DNA from: Amblyornis subalaris
Taxonomy: Eukaryota; Chordata; Aves; Passeriformes; Ptilonorhynchidae
Assembly (NCBI GenBank): GCA_018881555.1
Contig: JACAXG010000013.1
Coordinates: forward strand, 9,276,191 to 9,340,190
Length of the DNA: 64,000 nt
Direction: 5' to 3'
Under the pieces are notes generated by a model that saw nothing but the letters and a program-made list of their open reading frames with translations, searched no databases and was not told the origin of the DNA. Below are positions 39,148 through 51,800 of this stretch, in pieces. Made by a program: the position numbers and the translations under genes. The number at the start of each line of letters is the position of its first letter. Position 1 is the stretch's first letter.

Positions 39148-39860
39148 CTCATGACTAACTTCAGNCACTGAAATGGCTCTAAGCAGAAACAGCCAGAGTC
39201 CTGAAGACAATTTGTACATGCAAGAAAATCTCCTGACCTGGAGAAGAGCTACAAGAACATAANGATGCTTTAAATCACTCTCCTATGGACAGATGTTCAA
39301 ACACAGCATTGGGGAGTCATTATCAGGAGCCCCAGATAAGCACGAATCTCTGCTAGACATGGGGAGGGTGGCAGATGGAAAACCTGAATGTTCATTCAAA
39401 ATGGGACACAAAGATGAATATCCGTAGTTTACCCAGTCAGTCTGTGATAACAAAGGAAGGAAACCGAGAGTGTCACCGGTAGCAAAGTAGAGCCAGAATG
39501 GAATATTCAAAAAAAGAAACAAAGAGGTGATAAGGCTTTGGGGTGGAAAAATACTGGAAACAAACATCAAGGAAAATATCGGGGAGGGGAAAGATAAAGT
39601 GAACAGAGTGATGAGATTGAATTCACGAACATGTTTGACCTCTCTTTGAATAATGTGTGGTCTTTGTTACAGCTCACTGTNGGGTTTCAGCACTCGGCTG
39701 AAGAATGAGCACGTTGGCAGTGCTGTATTTCAGCTGGGTGTCAAGGCTCGCTCCCACAGCAAGGTTCAGCTGCTGTCGGTTCTGTTGATTTCTCAGCCAG
39801 AAGTAGAATTCCAATTAGTTTTTGGAAATGACTTAAAATAGAATTTAAAAATTCTCACCG
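39148..39860. other. Intergenic, no feature recognised
   Basis: A 95-codon minus ORF (39283-39570) has no family resemblance. An AP-1 heptamer (39145-39151) sits on the boundary with the preceding CR1 copy. Confidence 0.5.
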
Positions 39861-39968
39861 AGCAACTTGGTCTAGAGGAATGTGTCCCTGCCCACGGCAG
39901 GTGGTTGGAATGAGTTGATCTTTAAGGTTCCTCCCAACCTAAGCCATTCTGTGATTTTATGATTCTAT
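39861..39968 (+). mobile_element. CR1 LINE 3' end (very short)
   Basis: Plus-oriented terminal 108 bp of CR1: GTGTCCCTGCCCACGGCAGG, GATCTTTAAGGTTCCTCCCA and the octamer-type tail ATTCTGTGATTTTATGATTC. Confidence 0.92.
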
Positions 39969-41790
39969 CAAAGACAAAACCAGAAATTTATGAGCCCAGT
40001 TTGGCCGGTTGAAGTGAGAGTTGACTGGGTCCTTTGTANACTGCAGAGTCATGTTTGCTTTCTCAAAGAAAGCACTTGTGAAAAGGTGTTTGAGCAGCTG
40101 AGAGAACATGGGGCACCTGTGAACTGTGGAGCCCTTTAGCTAACGTTCTCATTCCCTGCATGTGCGAAAAACACATCTATGACAGAGAGGTGCAAAATTA
40201 CTCCCTGATACAGTTCTGAAACCTGAGGGCTGCTCTGCACGTGAACACTTTCCATCAGGAGCAATTCAAACGCAGATAGTTNTATTCAGAGTAAAACTGC
40301 CTCCACACGGTGCAATGTATTTTGGAATATAGTCTCATTTGGAATAAGCACACCCACAAATTTATACCAGTTTGGCTAATTGTGTTTTACTTGGGTTAAG
40401 TTTTAGACAAGCCGTCAGTTCCATGAGGNGTGATCTGGGCTGAGCATTCAAAAACCTTGAAGAGAAAGTCCCTCAGAGCCAGCCGTTTCCGGTCTGCTTT
40501 TGAAATGAATACTTTAATAGAGGGGATTTCTGTGTTTTGATCATCTGTTGCCTCTGCCAGTGAATTAGTTTGAACCCCTGATGCTTTGCTGCACGGCCGA
40601 GCTGCCCCTCACAGCAGGGTGCAGCTCAGAACCCACCCTGGGAACGGAGCCCCAGTGAANGGCAGTGGGAAATGTTTGACTCCACAGAACTGCGGGTTTT
40701 GGTTTTTTCTCTTCTTTTTTTCCCTATCTCTGGTTTTATTGTTGCTACTTTCCACTTAGTGCCTCTCACAGAAAGAATTTTTTCTTTCCTCTCNTAAGAG
40801 GAAGGAGATGCCGATGCCGTCACACTGCGTTTGTGCACATCTTAGTCCTTTGGGGAATCCTCTTCATCACTGAACAACGAGAGCAGGAGAGGTGGGACAT
40901 CAACCAGCCCCCCAGCTCTCTGCGAGAGGAATTTTGCAGTTTGGCTGGGTGGATTTTCTAACACAAGCAAGGAAACCTCAGGGCAGCCTACTCCCAGGCT
41001 TCTGCAGGCTGGGTGATATCATGCAGGAATGAGGAGGTATGATTCATCAACCCAGACAAAAGTCAGCCTGTGTAGCCTCTCTTGGTGGAGGCNCAGGCTT
41101 GCGAGGAACAAAGAGTAGTGAAAGCTCTGCTGGTACCGGCTGCAGCTGGACCTCCCCTCTGCAGGCACCTTTCTAGCAAAGCAAACCAAGTTTATTATGT
41201 TTCAGGTTTGTAACACAGCACGTAGACTGTATTCATGTTGCTAAATCCCAAAGCTGCAGGACAGCTCAGGAGCATAATTAAAAGTCACAGCTCCCACCCC
41301 TGTCCCAGCTCGAAGCCCAGTAAACGGGCACAGCAATGAGACAGTCACACAAACCTTCCTGTGTCACGAGCAAAAAGACTCTGCAGCAAATGGCACATAA
41401 ATCAAACTTACAGAAACTAGGCAGTGAGAAGGTGCTTGATGAAACTGGACTTTTTAAACAATGAATCCTTTGTGACGTGCTTTTTTTCAAGTGGGATATT
41501 CCGGCCCAGCCCTTTTCAGGAAGAGAGGGAGATTTTACAGGCATTTTGAGATTTTTTTCTCAGCTTTGGGGGGACATGCTGAGCAACCATGCTGACCACC
41601 CACCCCNCCTCCAACCTACCACTTGGTGCCTGCAAGCCATCCCATGAACCACCCACTGGCAGCATGGACATCTCCACGATGCACCAACAGTCNCTCATTC
41701 AGCTGTACCACCAGGAAACAAGGATGCTCTGCAGTGCTGGGTGCTGCTCCAGAGACCCCTGCAGGGACAGAGTGATGGGGTGCAATGGCC
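39969..41790. other. Intergenic, no feature recognised
   Basis: No recognisable gene or repeat; contains a polypyrimidine run near 40.70-40.73 kb. Confidence 0.5.
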
Positions 41791-42226
41791 GTGAAGATGC
41801 TCTGAAGGCTGGAGCACCTCTGCTGTGGGGACAAACCGAGAGAGCTGGGAGTATTCAGTCTGGAGAAAAGAAGGCTCTGGGGACAACTTAGAGCCTCTTC
41901 CAGTGCCTAAANGAGCTCCAAAAGAGCTGGAGAGGGACTTTGGGCATGGGCTTGGAGTGACAGGACAAGGCAAAATGGCTTCAAACTGACACAGGGCAGT
42001 GGTAGATTGGATATTAGGAATTCTTCCCCATGAGAGTGGTGAGGCCCTGGCACAAGTTGTCCAGGGAAGCTGTGGCTGCCCCATCCCTAGAAGTGTTCAA
42101 GGCCAGACTGGTCAGGGCTTGGAGCAACCTCGTCTAGTGGAAGGTGTCCCTTCCTCTGGCAGGGGGTTGGATTAAAATGACATTTCAGGTCCATCCCAAC
42201 CGAAACGGTTCTGTGATTCTGTGATT
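41791..42226 (+). mobile_element. CR1 LINE 3' fragment (about 435 bp)
   Basis: Plus-oriented CR1, ending about 290 bp upstream of the PDLIM4 TATA box. It contains GAGTATTCAGTCTGGAGAAA, GAGCTGGAGAGGGACTTTGG, AGTGTTCAAGGCCAGACTGG and the tail TTCTGTGATTCTGTGATT. Its left border is uncertain by several tens of bases. Confidence 0.93.
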
Positions 42227-42511
42227 ATTTTCTTGGANATTTATCTTTTGCCCAAGTGATGACCATGAAGGATTCACAAACAGCTTTAAACCAAATCTGA
42301 TTATTTTCTTTAATTTTTTTCTCCTTTAACAGACTTATTGTAATGAATAAAACAGTCACAACCAAACGTTTACTGACCTATTGCATCATTTTCCTTCCAC
42401 TCCAGAGGATGAAACTGCAGTGAGGGGCGCTTTGAGCGCACCAAACGTATACTTTGTTACTAGCAAAGTACTGTAACTTTACTACTGCGAGTAGCCGCTC
42501 CGAACCCCACT

Positions 42512-42519
42512 TATAAAAG
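42512..42519 (+). promoter_or_regulatory. PDLIM4: TATA box (TATAAAAG)
   Basis: TATAAAAG in the context CACTTATAAAAGGATTC, 201-208 bases upstream of the PDLIM4 ATG and at the AT-rich border of the CpG island. A consensus TATA box combined with a CpG island is uncommon and points to a regulated, focused start. Confidence 0.6.
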
Positions 42520-42719
42520 GATTCAAAGGAAAATTCGTGCTAAAGTTCCCCCAGCGACGGCCGGGAGGGGTCGATCCCTCCTCCCCGACACGCCCTGCGG
42601 GCGGGGCCTCTCGGGGGGGCGGGATCGGCTCGTCCCGGCGTTCAGGAGTTGCGGGCGGTGATCGCGAGTGGGAGCTGGAGCCGCAGCCGGCCGCGGGCAG
42701 GGAGCGCCGCACCGCCGCT

Positions 42720-42812
42720 ATGTCCCACTCGGTGGTCCTGCGTGGCCCCTCGCCGTGGGGTTTTCGTTTGGTGGGCGGTAAAGATTTCAGCGCCCCGCTG
42801 ACCATCTCCAGG
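42720..42812 (+). CDS. PDLIM4: PDLIM4 exon 1: N-terminal half of PDZ core
   Basis: PDLIM4 (RIL) is a PDZ-LIM adaptor of the ALP/Enigma family. It binds alpha-actinin and actin stress fibres and links them to LIM-domain partners. This exon encodes residues 1-31: [20 protein letters not shown] followed by [22 protein letters not shown] is the carboxylate-binding loop and first strand of ALP/Enigma PDZ domains. The [14 protein letters not shown] wording fits PDLIM4 better than PDLIM1 or PDLIM3, and the P4HA2 neighbour supports it. The ATG has G at -3. The donor AGG|GTGAGC leaves phase 0, matching exon 2. The LIM domain lies outside the window. Confidence 0.95.
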
Positions 42813-45800
42813 GTGAGCTCGGAGGGGGAGCGGAGCGGAGAGGGGAGCGGCCGCAGGTGATGGGCGGCGGGGATGCGGCGGGGCGGGTGGTACCCGGAGT
42901 CGGGCGGGCTGTGCCCGGGGCCAGCGGGTGTNAGCGCTTGGGCTCTTTTGAACTCTATGTTATTCGATATACACCCAAATACACTCAAATAAGTGCTCCC
43001 CTCTGAANTTAACACTGTTTCAGCCGCTTTCCTTAGTGTTACAGCATTCTCCATGCTTTTTTTTTTTTTGGATGTTAATTCATAGGGATCTGCTTTCAAA
43101 GTTTTTAGTGTTCAGAGGGTTTGGATTCGTGCCCTGGACTGAGTTCACAGGCTGTTGGGGTTTTTAAAGAAGGCATGAGTTAAGTCAGCAAGAAGTTTCT
43201 CCATGCAGGCTGCGGTGTTCTGGGGTCTCTGTGGGCTGGTAGTAATTACTGTGTAAGTGTACTCACACTTGTGTTTGACCTCACAAAGATGTATTCTGGA
43301 AACTTCCTTGCTAAGACGCCGCAGATAGCTTGAAATAGGCTTTGTGTGTAGATGTATGTGAAAACAAACCATGCCCGTGCAGGAAAGAGCGCGGCGAGGC
43401 GGTGTNATGGGCTGTGTGATGGATGAGGTGCTGTGTGTGAGCCGGGCACATTCCCGCTGGCACTGGTGTTTCCATCGCCGTCGGGCTGCCCCTGGAAANG
43501 ACTGGATGCCCCAAGCTGCTTTGCCTTCCCGGCGTGTCAGGCTGTGTAGGATTGCCGAGCTCCCTTGGGCAGCTGCTGCTGAAGTGCTGGAACAAACACT
43601 GAGTGTATCGAAAGGCTTTGAAAGGAGCTATGACTTAAAAATACTGTTGTAACGCACACAAGCTGTTTGCCGTCTTTTCATTCATCTGCCAAAGCTGTCA
43701 CAGAAGAGAGAAGGTGTNCCCTGAGTTTCAAAGAAATAATTATGGAAGAGAGCGTGTTTTAAAGAGATTTAGTTTGTGTTTGACTTCAGACATGTCTATT
43801 GCATGGCTTTGTCTCTGTTTTTACTTTGGGTTGTCCCTTTCCAAGCGCTCCAGCGAAGGCTGTTTTGGAGGAGTAACAGGAGGAGGTGGATGGAGGAGAG
43901 GGAAGGCCAGGGTGGTGCAGGGAGCAGCAGCTGGCNGGGCTGGCTGTGCCGCTGGGGTGGGCAGGCGTCCACACACAGCTGGGGGGGCTGTGCTGTGAGA
44001 GGGCGCACTCGGCTTTTGGGGCTCAGCCTACACCTCCCTGGCATGGCGAGTTCCATTTCCCCCCGGTAACATGGGATGTATCACAAATCACCTCCCGGCA
44101 ATTGCAGAAATGTTCCTGTTGTGAAAATGAACGTCTGAACTTAGTGGAGGGAGCTTGTTCTCCTGTTACTTCAAAAAAAAAAATTTGGTGTAATATTAAA
44201 CAAAAAAATCCTAAGTCTGCTTCTGCCTAGACAGGTGGCTAGCCAGCTTTCTTGTTTGATTCAACAAACCTGGGAGGTGTCAGGAGGATGATTCTCATCA
44301 GGCCAGTCCTGCTGTGGATCGCAGGGAGCTGTAACACAAGAAGCAGACGTAGGGTGTTATTCCNTTTGGCAGCCTTTTAAATTGGATCCTTTTGTGATTC
44401 TGCTCCCACTGAAGAGTGGGGTGTTGCTCTGATGTGCTGTACTCTAACGGGAGGGTGATAAACAACTCACTGGGATATAAATATAGATGTAGGGTGCTCT
44501 GCTTGGGCTCTGGTCTCTAAACACAAGAAAGGANCTCACTTGCTTTGTAAATAGTACCTGAAAATGTACTGGGGAAGAATTAGCTTCTGCTACAGCTCCT
44601 GGCCATGGGGATGCAGGAAAGGGCTACTGGAGGGCTCTCTGGTGAGCCAGGGCTTTGCTTCGTGGTGGGTCTGTGCAACCTTGCTACTGTGCAGAGGGCT
44701 GATCATGGCTGATGTGGTGCCATATTCCGTTTTATTCTGTAATTGTCCAGGAAATCTGTTCTTTCTGGCTTGAAACGTGGGCAAGAGTGTTGGGGGCTTT
44801 TTGTCTCCAGGAAGGAGAAGCCTCCAGTCCCCTTGCCTAGGCTGTCTCACTGCAGGAGGGAGGGAGCCTCTTGCTAATTGTGGAGGCTTTTGGCTGACTT
44901 CTGCTTCCTTCAAAGTGCCTTTTTGCTTTACTTTCAATTTTATTTGTTTTATACTAAAATGCCATTAAATTACAAACATCTTTGGAAAAGCAGAAATTCT
45001 GCTGGGAGGCAGGACCACACTCTTGGAATCCCACATCCAGCTGTGAGCCCAAGATGCCGACATGCTCTGGGTATGCTGGGCTGCCTGAGGGATGTGTGGA
45101 GAGTTGCTGCACTCCCCTTTCTGGGCCNAAGGGGGGCTGAGGATCAACGTGTCACAAGGTGTTTGGGCTGTACAACTCTGCAGGCGTCCTACCTGGGCTG
45201 GTTATGTTGGGAAATCAGGTTGCAGTTTGAGATTTGAGGCATCTAAAGTCACCCACATTCAGCTCTGGGTGCTGGAGGCTGGCTGCCTACTTAAAAAACA
45301 CAAATTCATCTGTGTAAGGGTTAGAAAAAAAAAATTTGGTCATTAATAGGTTGGTTTTCTCTACTCTTTGCTAAGCTACTATAGGAAACCATTTGTCCCC
45401 AGAACTCTCCCCGGCTGTAACAGTGCAGGGATGTGTCACTTGCCCAGGAGCCACCGCCAGCCGTGATGTGCTGTCTGCTGGGGGACCTGGAAGGGTGCAG
45501 CTTCCCTTCCAAACCTATCCGAGTATCATTGCTCCAGGTTAAGTGAAGGCAGAGTTCTTTAATGGTGCATTTGTGGGACCTGAAGTCAATGTGTCACTTC
45601 TAGGGGNGGAAATAATGAAGCAGCTGGTGTGAAGGAGCTGCCAGGCTGAGCTGAGCAAGAGGCACAAGCAGTGCTGGGCAGAGAGAGGTGTCTGGAGTGG
45701 GGCAGGAGGGAAGCTGGAGGTGGTCCACAGAAGTGGCTTGTGACAATATTGTCAAGAGATAAACTTGACAAAATATGGATTTGGCAGCATGGAACATGGC

Positions 45801-48800
45801 AATGACCCAGTCCTGCTTTGGGATGGGACTTGCCTCACTCACAAGCCTGTAGCCCCTGCAAAGTGGCTGTGTCTGTGCAGGTGCAGCTGGTGGTGTTCAG
45901 GCCATCCCTCGCAGCTGTTTCAAATATGTTGACATTAGGCAATGGCCTTTTTTTCTTTGAAACAGGTCACTTCCCTCTGTGATTTGATCAATCTTAAGTG
46001 ACAAGAGGTAAAGATCTGATTGCTTCAGTGAGCAGCTGGTGCTGAGCTCTGCCCTGGAGAGGCCAAGGCTCCAGATGGAGCATTGAGTTCCTCAGAATTA
46101 AAGATAAATGCAAATCCGGAAGGATGTGCTTAGGGCATCTCTTTCATGCAGTCACATGAAAAGTTAGGTGTGCTATAGCTTCCCTTTTATTCCCTGTTTC
46201 TTCTTGTATATTCAGGGGGACCCAGATGNGCAGGGCTGGAGTCTGCTGGGCCGGTTTGGGGGCACACAGCCCTGGAGGGTGATGCTGGTGTGTTGTCAGC
46301 ACAGTGCTGGGAAGGGATTTGTACCCCCAGGCTGTGCTCTTGGGGGGAAACCCAGGTCATTTTATACCCACTGTTACAGTGAGCTAACACCAGGTGTAGG
46401 AAATCACATCATTAATGGTTACTCCACCTAGGGATACTTATAGGGGTGAGGAATGATCCAAATGATCTTCGAATTGGCTTTAAGACTTAATTAAATTTCT
46501 TGTAGCTGACAGCAGCTTTTCCTTGGTTGAGTAGACTAATAACTGGGTGCTGTGTTTGCCCTCTGTGGGAAAGGGGGTTCCCTGTGGCTNCTACTCCAGT
46601 GACAACACTCCTTTTGACCAGCAGCCACGGCTCAGGAACGGGAATGGAATAACTCACTTGGCTGTTCTCAGTGTTGTGCTTGTAACCACATCAGTGAGTG
46701 CTGTGGTTCTGTGTGGGATCACAGTTGATCTACCCCTTGCCTGGGATTAAAAGATAATCAGTCATTAGCGTAACTAGAGGAGCTGAATGCGTTTAATCAC
46801 TTGAACTTGCTTGTCCAGCTCCTGGAGCAGGCGATNTCATCATCTGCCCTGCTCTGCCGGTGTTAATCCATGCACTTGCTGCCTTTGAAATCATAGGTAA
46901 GTTACTTGGCTAAACAGATAATTGACAAATGGACCAATTCCAGTATTTTTTAAATGAGATTTTAACACAACTTTTTCCTGTATCTGCTGGCTTCAACATC
47001 AGTTTGCCTACTGGTCTCTAGTGGAGCAGCAAAAATGCAGTTTTCAGTGTTGGCTTGGAACTGTAACACAAGAAGGGTGAGAAATAATTGGTCTGCAATC
47101 CATTATCCAGGTATTGTTTGAGTTAAGGTTGACTTTTAAACTTAAGCAGCTTTTGCGTTTGAGCAGNGACGTGTCCTGTTAAAGGTTAGGATACTCAAGA
47201 AGGAATTCTGCTGAGGAAGGAATTCCAGTAAAAGTGATTTTGTTGACTCTGTCAGGGCAGCCGGCAAATGCCCGAGTCTGTTGCTGTGTGAATGCAGAGA
47301 GAACCCACTCAGGGTGATAATATCTGGGGAGGCCTGTGGGGTTTGTTCTTGTGTGGGTGGGGATGGCTGAACAGGGCTGAGGGGTGCAGGTTTGGTTACC
47401 GCAGGAACTCCACGTATGTTGGTGGAGAAGGCAAGGATCAGAGACACCAACAAAGGGAACNGGGCTTTTCATTTTGACTTTCATAAGGTTTTTCCTGGTT
47501 TCACATGTAATTCATATGTATTTGATAGTNTATTACATGGAAATGATGCACACTCTGTTCAGAGCTCCCAAATGGACTGAAGAAGCCACTCTGTGTTGAT
47601 GAATCCCAAAACTAGGACCCCACCTGATTTCTGCTGAATTTTGGTGGGTTTGCTTCCTGTGTAGAGCTGAGTGATGAAANCTGTCCCTCAGTTGGTTGCA
47701 GAGTAATGTTTGTTATAGTATTTCAAGTGGAGTGATTTTTTTCAAGTGGAAGGAAATACTTTTGCTTGTCAGTTTTTGTTGTTCTCGTCATTCTTGTAAA
47801 CTCGGGGGTGAGAGGTCTGGGTGGTTACGTGTGANGCTGTGCTGGTACAGAACAGTTAATCTGAGCTACAGATAAGAACCAACAGAAATATGTCACAAAT
47901 ATNTTTGCTGCTGAAGTGTTTCTATCACTGAGGCTTTGCTTGATAACTGAAAGAGAAGAACCAGCTTGTGCTGGTTCAGGAGACAGTAATGGCGGAACAT
48001 GCTGGAAAGAAAACCTAATACTAATTACTGTAATCAAGCACACTGATAATCCTGAGTGGGAAAGCAGGCGGAAAGAATGATTCATGTAGATCCATTCAGG
48101 CAAGGTCTGACCTTGGGGCAAATTAACAAAATAAACCCAGCACACCCTCGAAAACATGCCAGGCCTCTGCCAGGCTGGACAAAGCAGAATGGGCTCAGTG
48201 TCCCTGGGTGTTTGGGATTAGGGGTTCGTGGGTTCGTGTTTTTTTCTTCCTTCCCCTCTTCTTTTAGTATTAAATGGTGGTGATGTCAATTTTACTTGAA
48301 GATTGAAAGATTGCCTGTTGGGACAGGTATTCAGAGTTACTTTGTGGAAGTGTGCACTTATATCTCACTTGATAAAGTGGGTTAAAGAGAATAAAGTTAG
48401 ATAGCAGGCTAACTAGAACAGCCCTGTTGGTGTAAGAGGCATACAGGGGGAAATACGTGCAATTATTCTTTTTTTTCCTAAACTTTTTGTTGCTATATAA
48501 CACAACAGATGATTATAATCCTGGTCCTGCTGAAATTAGAGAAGTCCTTTAATTTTGATACAAATATGCCGTTATGAATTGTGTGGAATTAACACAGACT
48601 AATGCAATTTAATTTCNTTTTTGGTAGCTTTGGGACAAAATACATATCACAAATCTACAAGAGTCACAGGAAATCCTAGAAGGCACAAATCCTCTTAAAT
48701 ATTATATTTCTGACTGAATTTGTTGTCTGATTTCTGAGCTCTCAAAATGCATTGACTCATGGTTCTCAGATACCCAAACACTTAGTAAAAACGTTTTTAT

Positions 48801-51800
48801 TTTTTAAGTCATCTGTGACCACAGGTGCTAGAGTGTGAAAGAAAACAGTAGCTCACTCAAGATCTGGCAGTGTTGATAAAAAAGGTTTAAACAAACATGT
48901 TCGCAGAAAAACGCTCTGCTTGATTTGTTGTCAGTGCCAGATGTGTGCCAGAGCAAACCCCACGTCTCACTAGAGCTTGTTCGTGTAGTGGGTTTGTACA
49001 CAGCCCCTAACACCCCACTTGTCCCAAGCNCTGGTAGATAAGATTGTGTTTGGTTTCTACTTCAGAATTTACACAAAAACTTCAAGCAAACCGAAGTTTC
49101 ACTATATCACTTGAGTAATTGCAAAGATGTCAAACCACAGTGTGCCTTTTGAGGAACTTTTACAGCCAGCAGAGACCCAAAACAACCTCCACTTTCTCCC
49201 CACAGAGAACGCAGCTCTATTTAAAAAGTGCTGTTCAAGAGCATTTCAGCCAATGAATTTTCCAAACACTGTAAAGATGCCTCACAGCCTGTGCCACACT
49301 CAATTCTTCTTGTCAACCAGAGCAACTTGCATTTACACCCATTAAGCCTTAAGTAGTTTTACATGTTGTGTGGACTGATAGCAGATTATGTGCCAATGAC
49401 ATTTTACAGCCCAAGCTTCAGAAAGCAAAGTATAGCAGATTAAAGATGATTATTTAAAGTCATTATTCTTAATTATCATATATGGGCAGTGCACAGCTAA
49501 AAGACAAGCTGTCTTGAACGGTTGACTCCAGGATTGGTTGATAACCACAGGGGAGATGGTCAGCTGGGAGGTTTGCAGGATGCTGCTCTGCTCTGAATGC
49601 TGTTGTTTACCATAAGCCACAAAACACTTCAGAAGCCTTTAGCATGTGTAAAGCTTCTGGTTCAAAAGACCAAATCCTGAAAAATACTTGATATTCACCA
49701 TTAAACTGGGAGAAAGCAGCTGGGTAGCAAAGGCACAAATCTCTGCAGTCTGTGATTAACACCTGCCTCTGCCAGAAGAATGAAACTTCAGGTTTGCTCA
49801 CCAACTGAATTAAACTTNTGATATTGAAGAATTTTCTTCTGTTTGGTGACCACTCTCTGGCCACTTTCCTTTTGATGGGAAGGAAAGTATCAGCCTGCCT
49901 TCCTGGCCAAGAGGCTGGTNGTTTGGAAGGGAAGCTCCAAGCAGCTCCCTCAGGTCTTCTGCACAGCACTGAGGGCTTGCTCCCAAGAAGGGCTCAGGAA
50001 GCCCTGCTGCTTCCTGGGGGATATCTGAGGGGGGAGGCTTCGCCGGAGAGCTGAGCCCTAAACCTCTGAAGGAAATGAAGCAATTCTGTCCATAAACACT
50101 TCCTGTGATGCTGCTGAATCTGGTTTGCTGAGCGATGCACAGTTGGTGCCTGAGGGACTGTGGTGATGCTCCAAGCACACCCACGNCAAGGGCTCCCTGG
50201 TGTCCCCAGGGCGGGCTGTCCCTCACTGGTCTTGCTCCCTAACACAACAGAGTAAATATAAAGCAGATTTCAGGGCAGTAGCTGCTGTATTGCTGAAGCG
50301 GGCCGTTCTGTNCAGTAAAGCAGCACAGAATCTGTAACTTGTCTTTGGAGGCAGGAGTTAGGGGGCTCCCGGTGGCCGTGGCCATGGGAGGCACTGTAGG
50401 GAGTGGTGCCGGAGTTGTGTGTGCCCTTGGGCTGAGCAAGAGAGTTGTTGACAAAATACACCAGAGGATCCCTGTGGGCCCCTTTCTTGTCTTTCTCAAT
50501 CTGCATTTTGAGGTTTGCACATGGGTTAGTGGCTGGTTGCTCTAAAACCCGTATCCAATTTCATTGTGTCTCAGCCCCTTCTTTGTACAGAGACCTCAGC
50601 CTTTGAGCTGGGTTAAGGTCTACGCTATGGATCTGTTTCTAAATTTGGATTTGGATCCGTTAGTACTTGGATTCAGAAGGATTTTTAAGTGTCTTGCCTT
50701 TTATAATGGTTGTACCCTGGTTCTTTGCCTTTTATTCTTTTAAGCTTCTTGTTTTCTTCAGCAGTTAAATGAATTCACATTGCATAAACTGTTCTTCATT
50801 TACTGAGCTGTGAGCATACCTAAATAATGCCCTGATACATCAAACTTTATATAAGCAACTAGAAAAATGCAAATTGGCAAGGAATTCAAGGCAGGATGCT
50901 TTGAAAAGCTGAAGAGAATCCCTGGAAAAGATGTTTAAACGATTTGGGGAATTTATCTTCATTAGTTAGTTATTTGACTCTTGGTTCTTCCNGTTTTAAA
51001 AGATGTAGCTACGTAAGATCATCCCCTACCCCACAGCATGGAACAGACTGGCTTTGTTTAAAAGCTGAGAATTTTGTCACACTATCTTGAAAGCTTCTCA
51101 AAGACTTTAATCAGGCCCTTTTGATCACAGTTGCAGAACAGAAAATTCCCCCAGCCTTGCCTACAACAAACTACCATTGATTTAAGAAAAGAGTCGTGTG
51201 GTTTGTGTAGGCTTGTTTGGGATTGCACCTTTTAACCCGTTAAATCCTGGCTTTGTTCACTGATTGGATGCATTAGAGTAGCACTTTTAATAAAAAGTGA
51301 AGATGTGGCAGAGAGAAAGCTGCCTTCATTATGTAGGTGTGAGTGGCCCAAATAGGCACCTTTTGTCGATTTGAATAAAAAATTCTGGGAGAATAAAGTC
51401 TAACTTAGTCTTTCCCGTGGCTGTGCTGAGGCCTGAGCAGGCAAGTGAGGAGCTGTGTCCCTCATCCTTCAATCCTGACACAGGTGACCTTAGAGGCAGG
51501 TTTTTGGGCAGTAGAGTAAAAGTAAAGAGGGATTAAGTTAATATTACAAATTAACCTTTCACTNAAGTATTGATTGTTTCATCTTGTGGTGTTTGGCCAA
51601 TCCTAAAGTTGGCTTGAGCAAAGCCGCTTCCGAGTAGAGCTGCTTTGGGCAGGGTTCCCATCCCCGCGTGGGCAGTGGAAGCAGGCAGCAGGCACAGGGA
51701 CTTTGCCCTGCTCTGAATGCTCTCCCAGCCCTGGCACCCTTCTGTGGTCAAGCTCCAGGGCGGAAAGTAGAACACTGTGTGTTTCAAGAACAAACTCCGC

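Larger units (their letters stand above)
42483..42950 (+). promoter_or_regulatory. PDLIM4: PDLIM4 CpG-island promoter
   Basis: This CpG-rich block covers the 5'UTR, exon 1 and start of intron 1. It includes GC boxes (GGGCGGGGCC around 42600-42609 and another GGGCGGG just downstream). A consensus TATA box lies at 42512-42519, which would place the start site near 42540-42550 and give a 5'UTR of about 170-180 nt. Open frames on the reverse strand here (to 205 codons) follow from the island's composition. Confidence 0.8.

Noticed and set aside
42451..42469. Inverted repeat ACTTTG...CAAAGT upstream of the PDLIM4 TATA box
   Set aside because: A 6-bp stem with a 7-base spacer is expected by chance; it matches no site I can name with confidence.
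42482..43099. 205-codon antisense ORF over PDLIM4 exon 1
   Set aside because: It is antisense to a confident exon and mostly within the CpG island; I treat it as a composition artefact.
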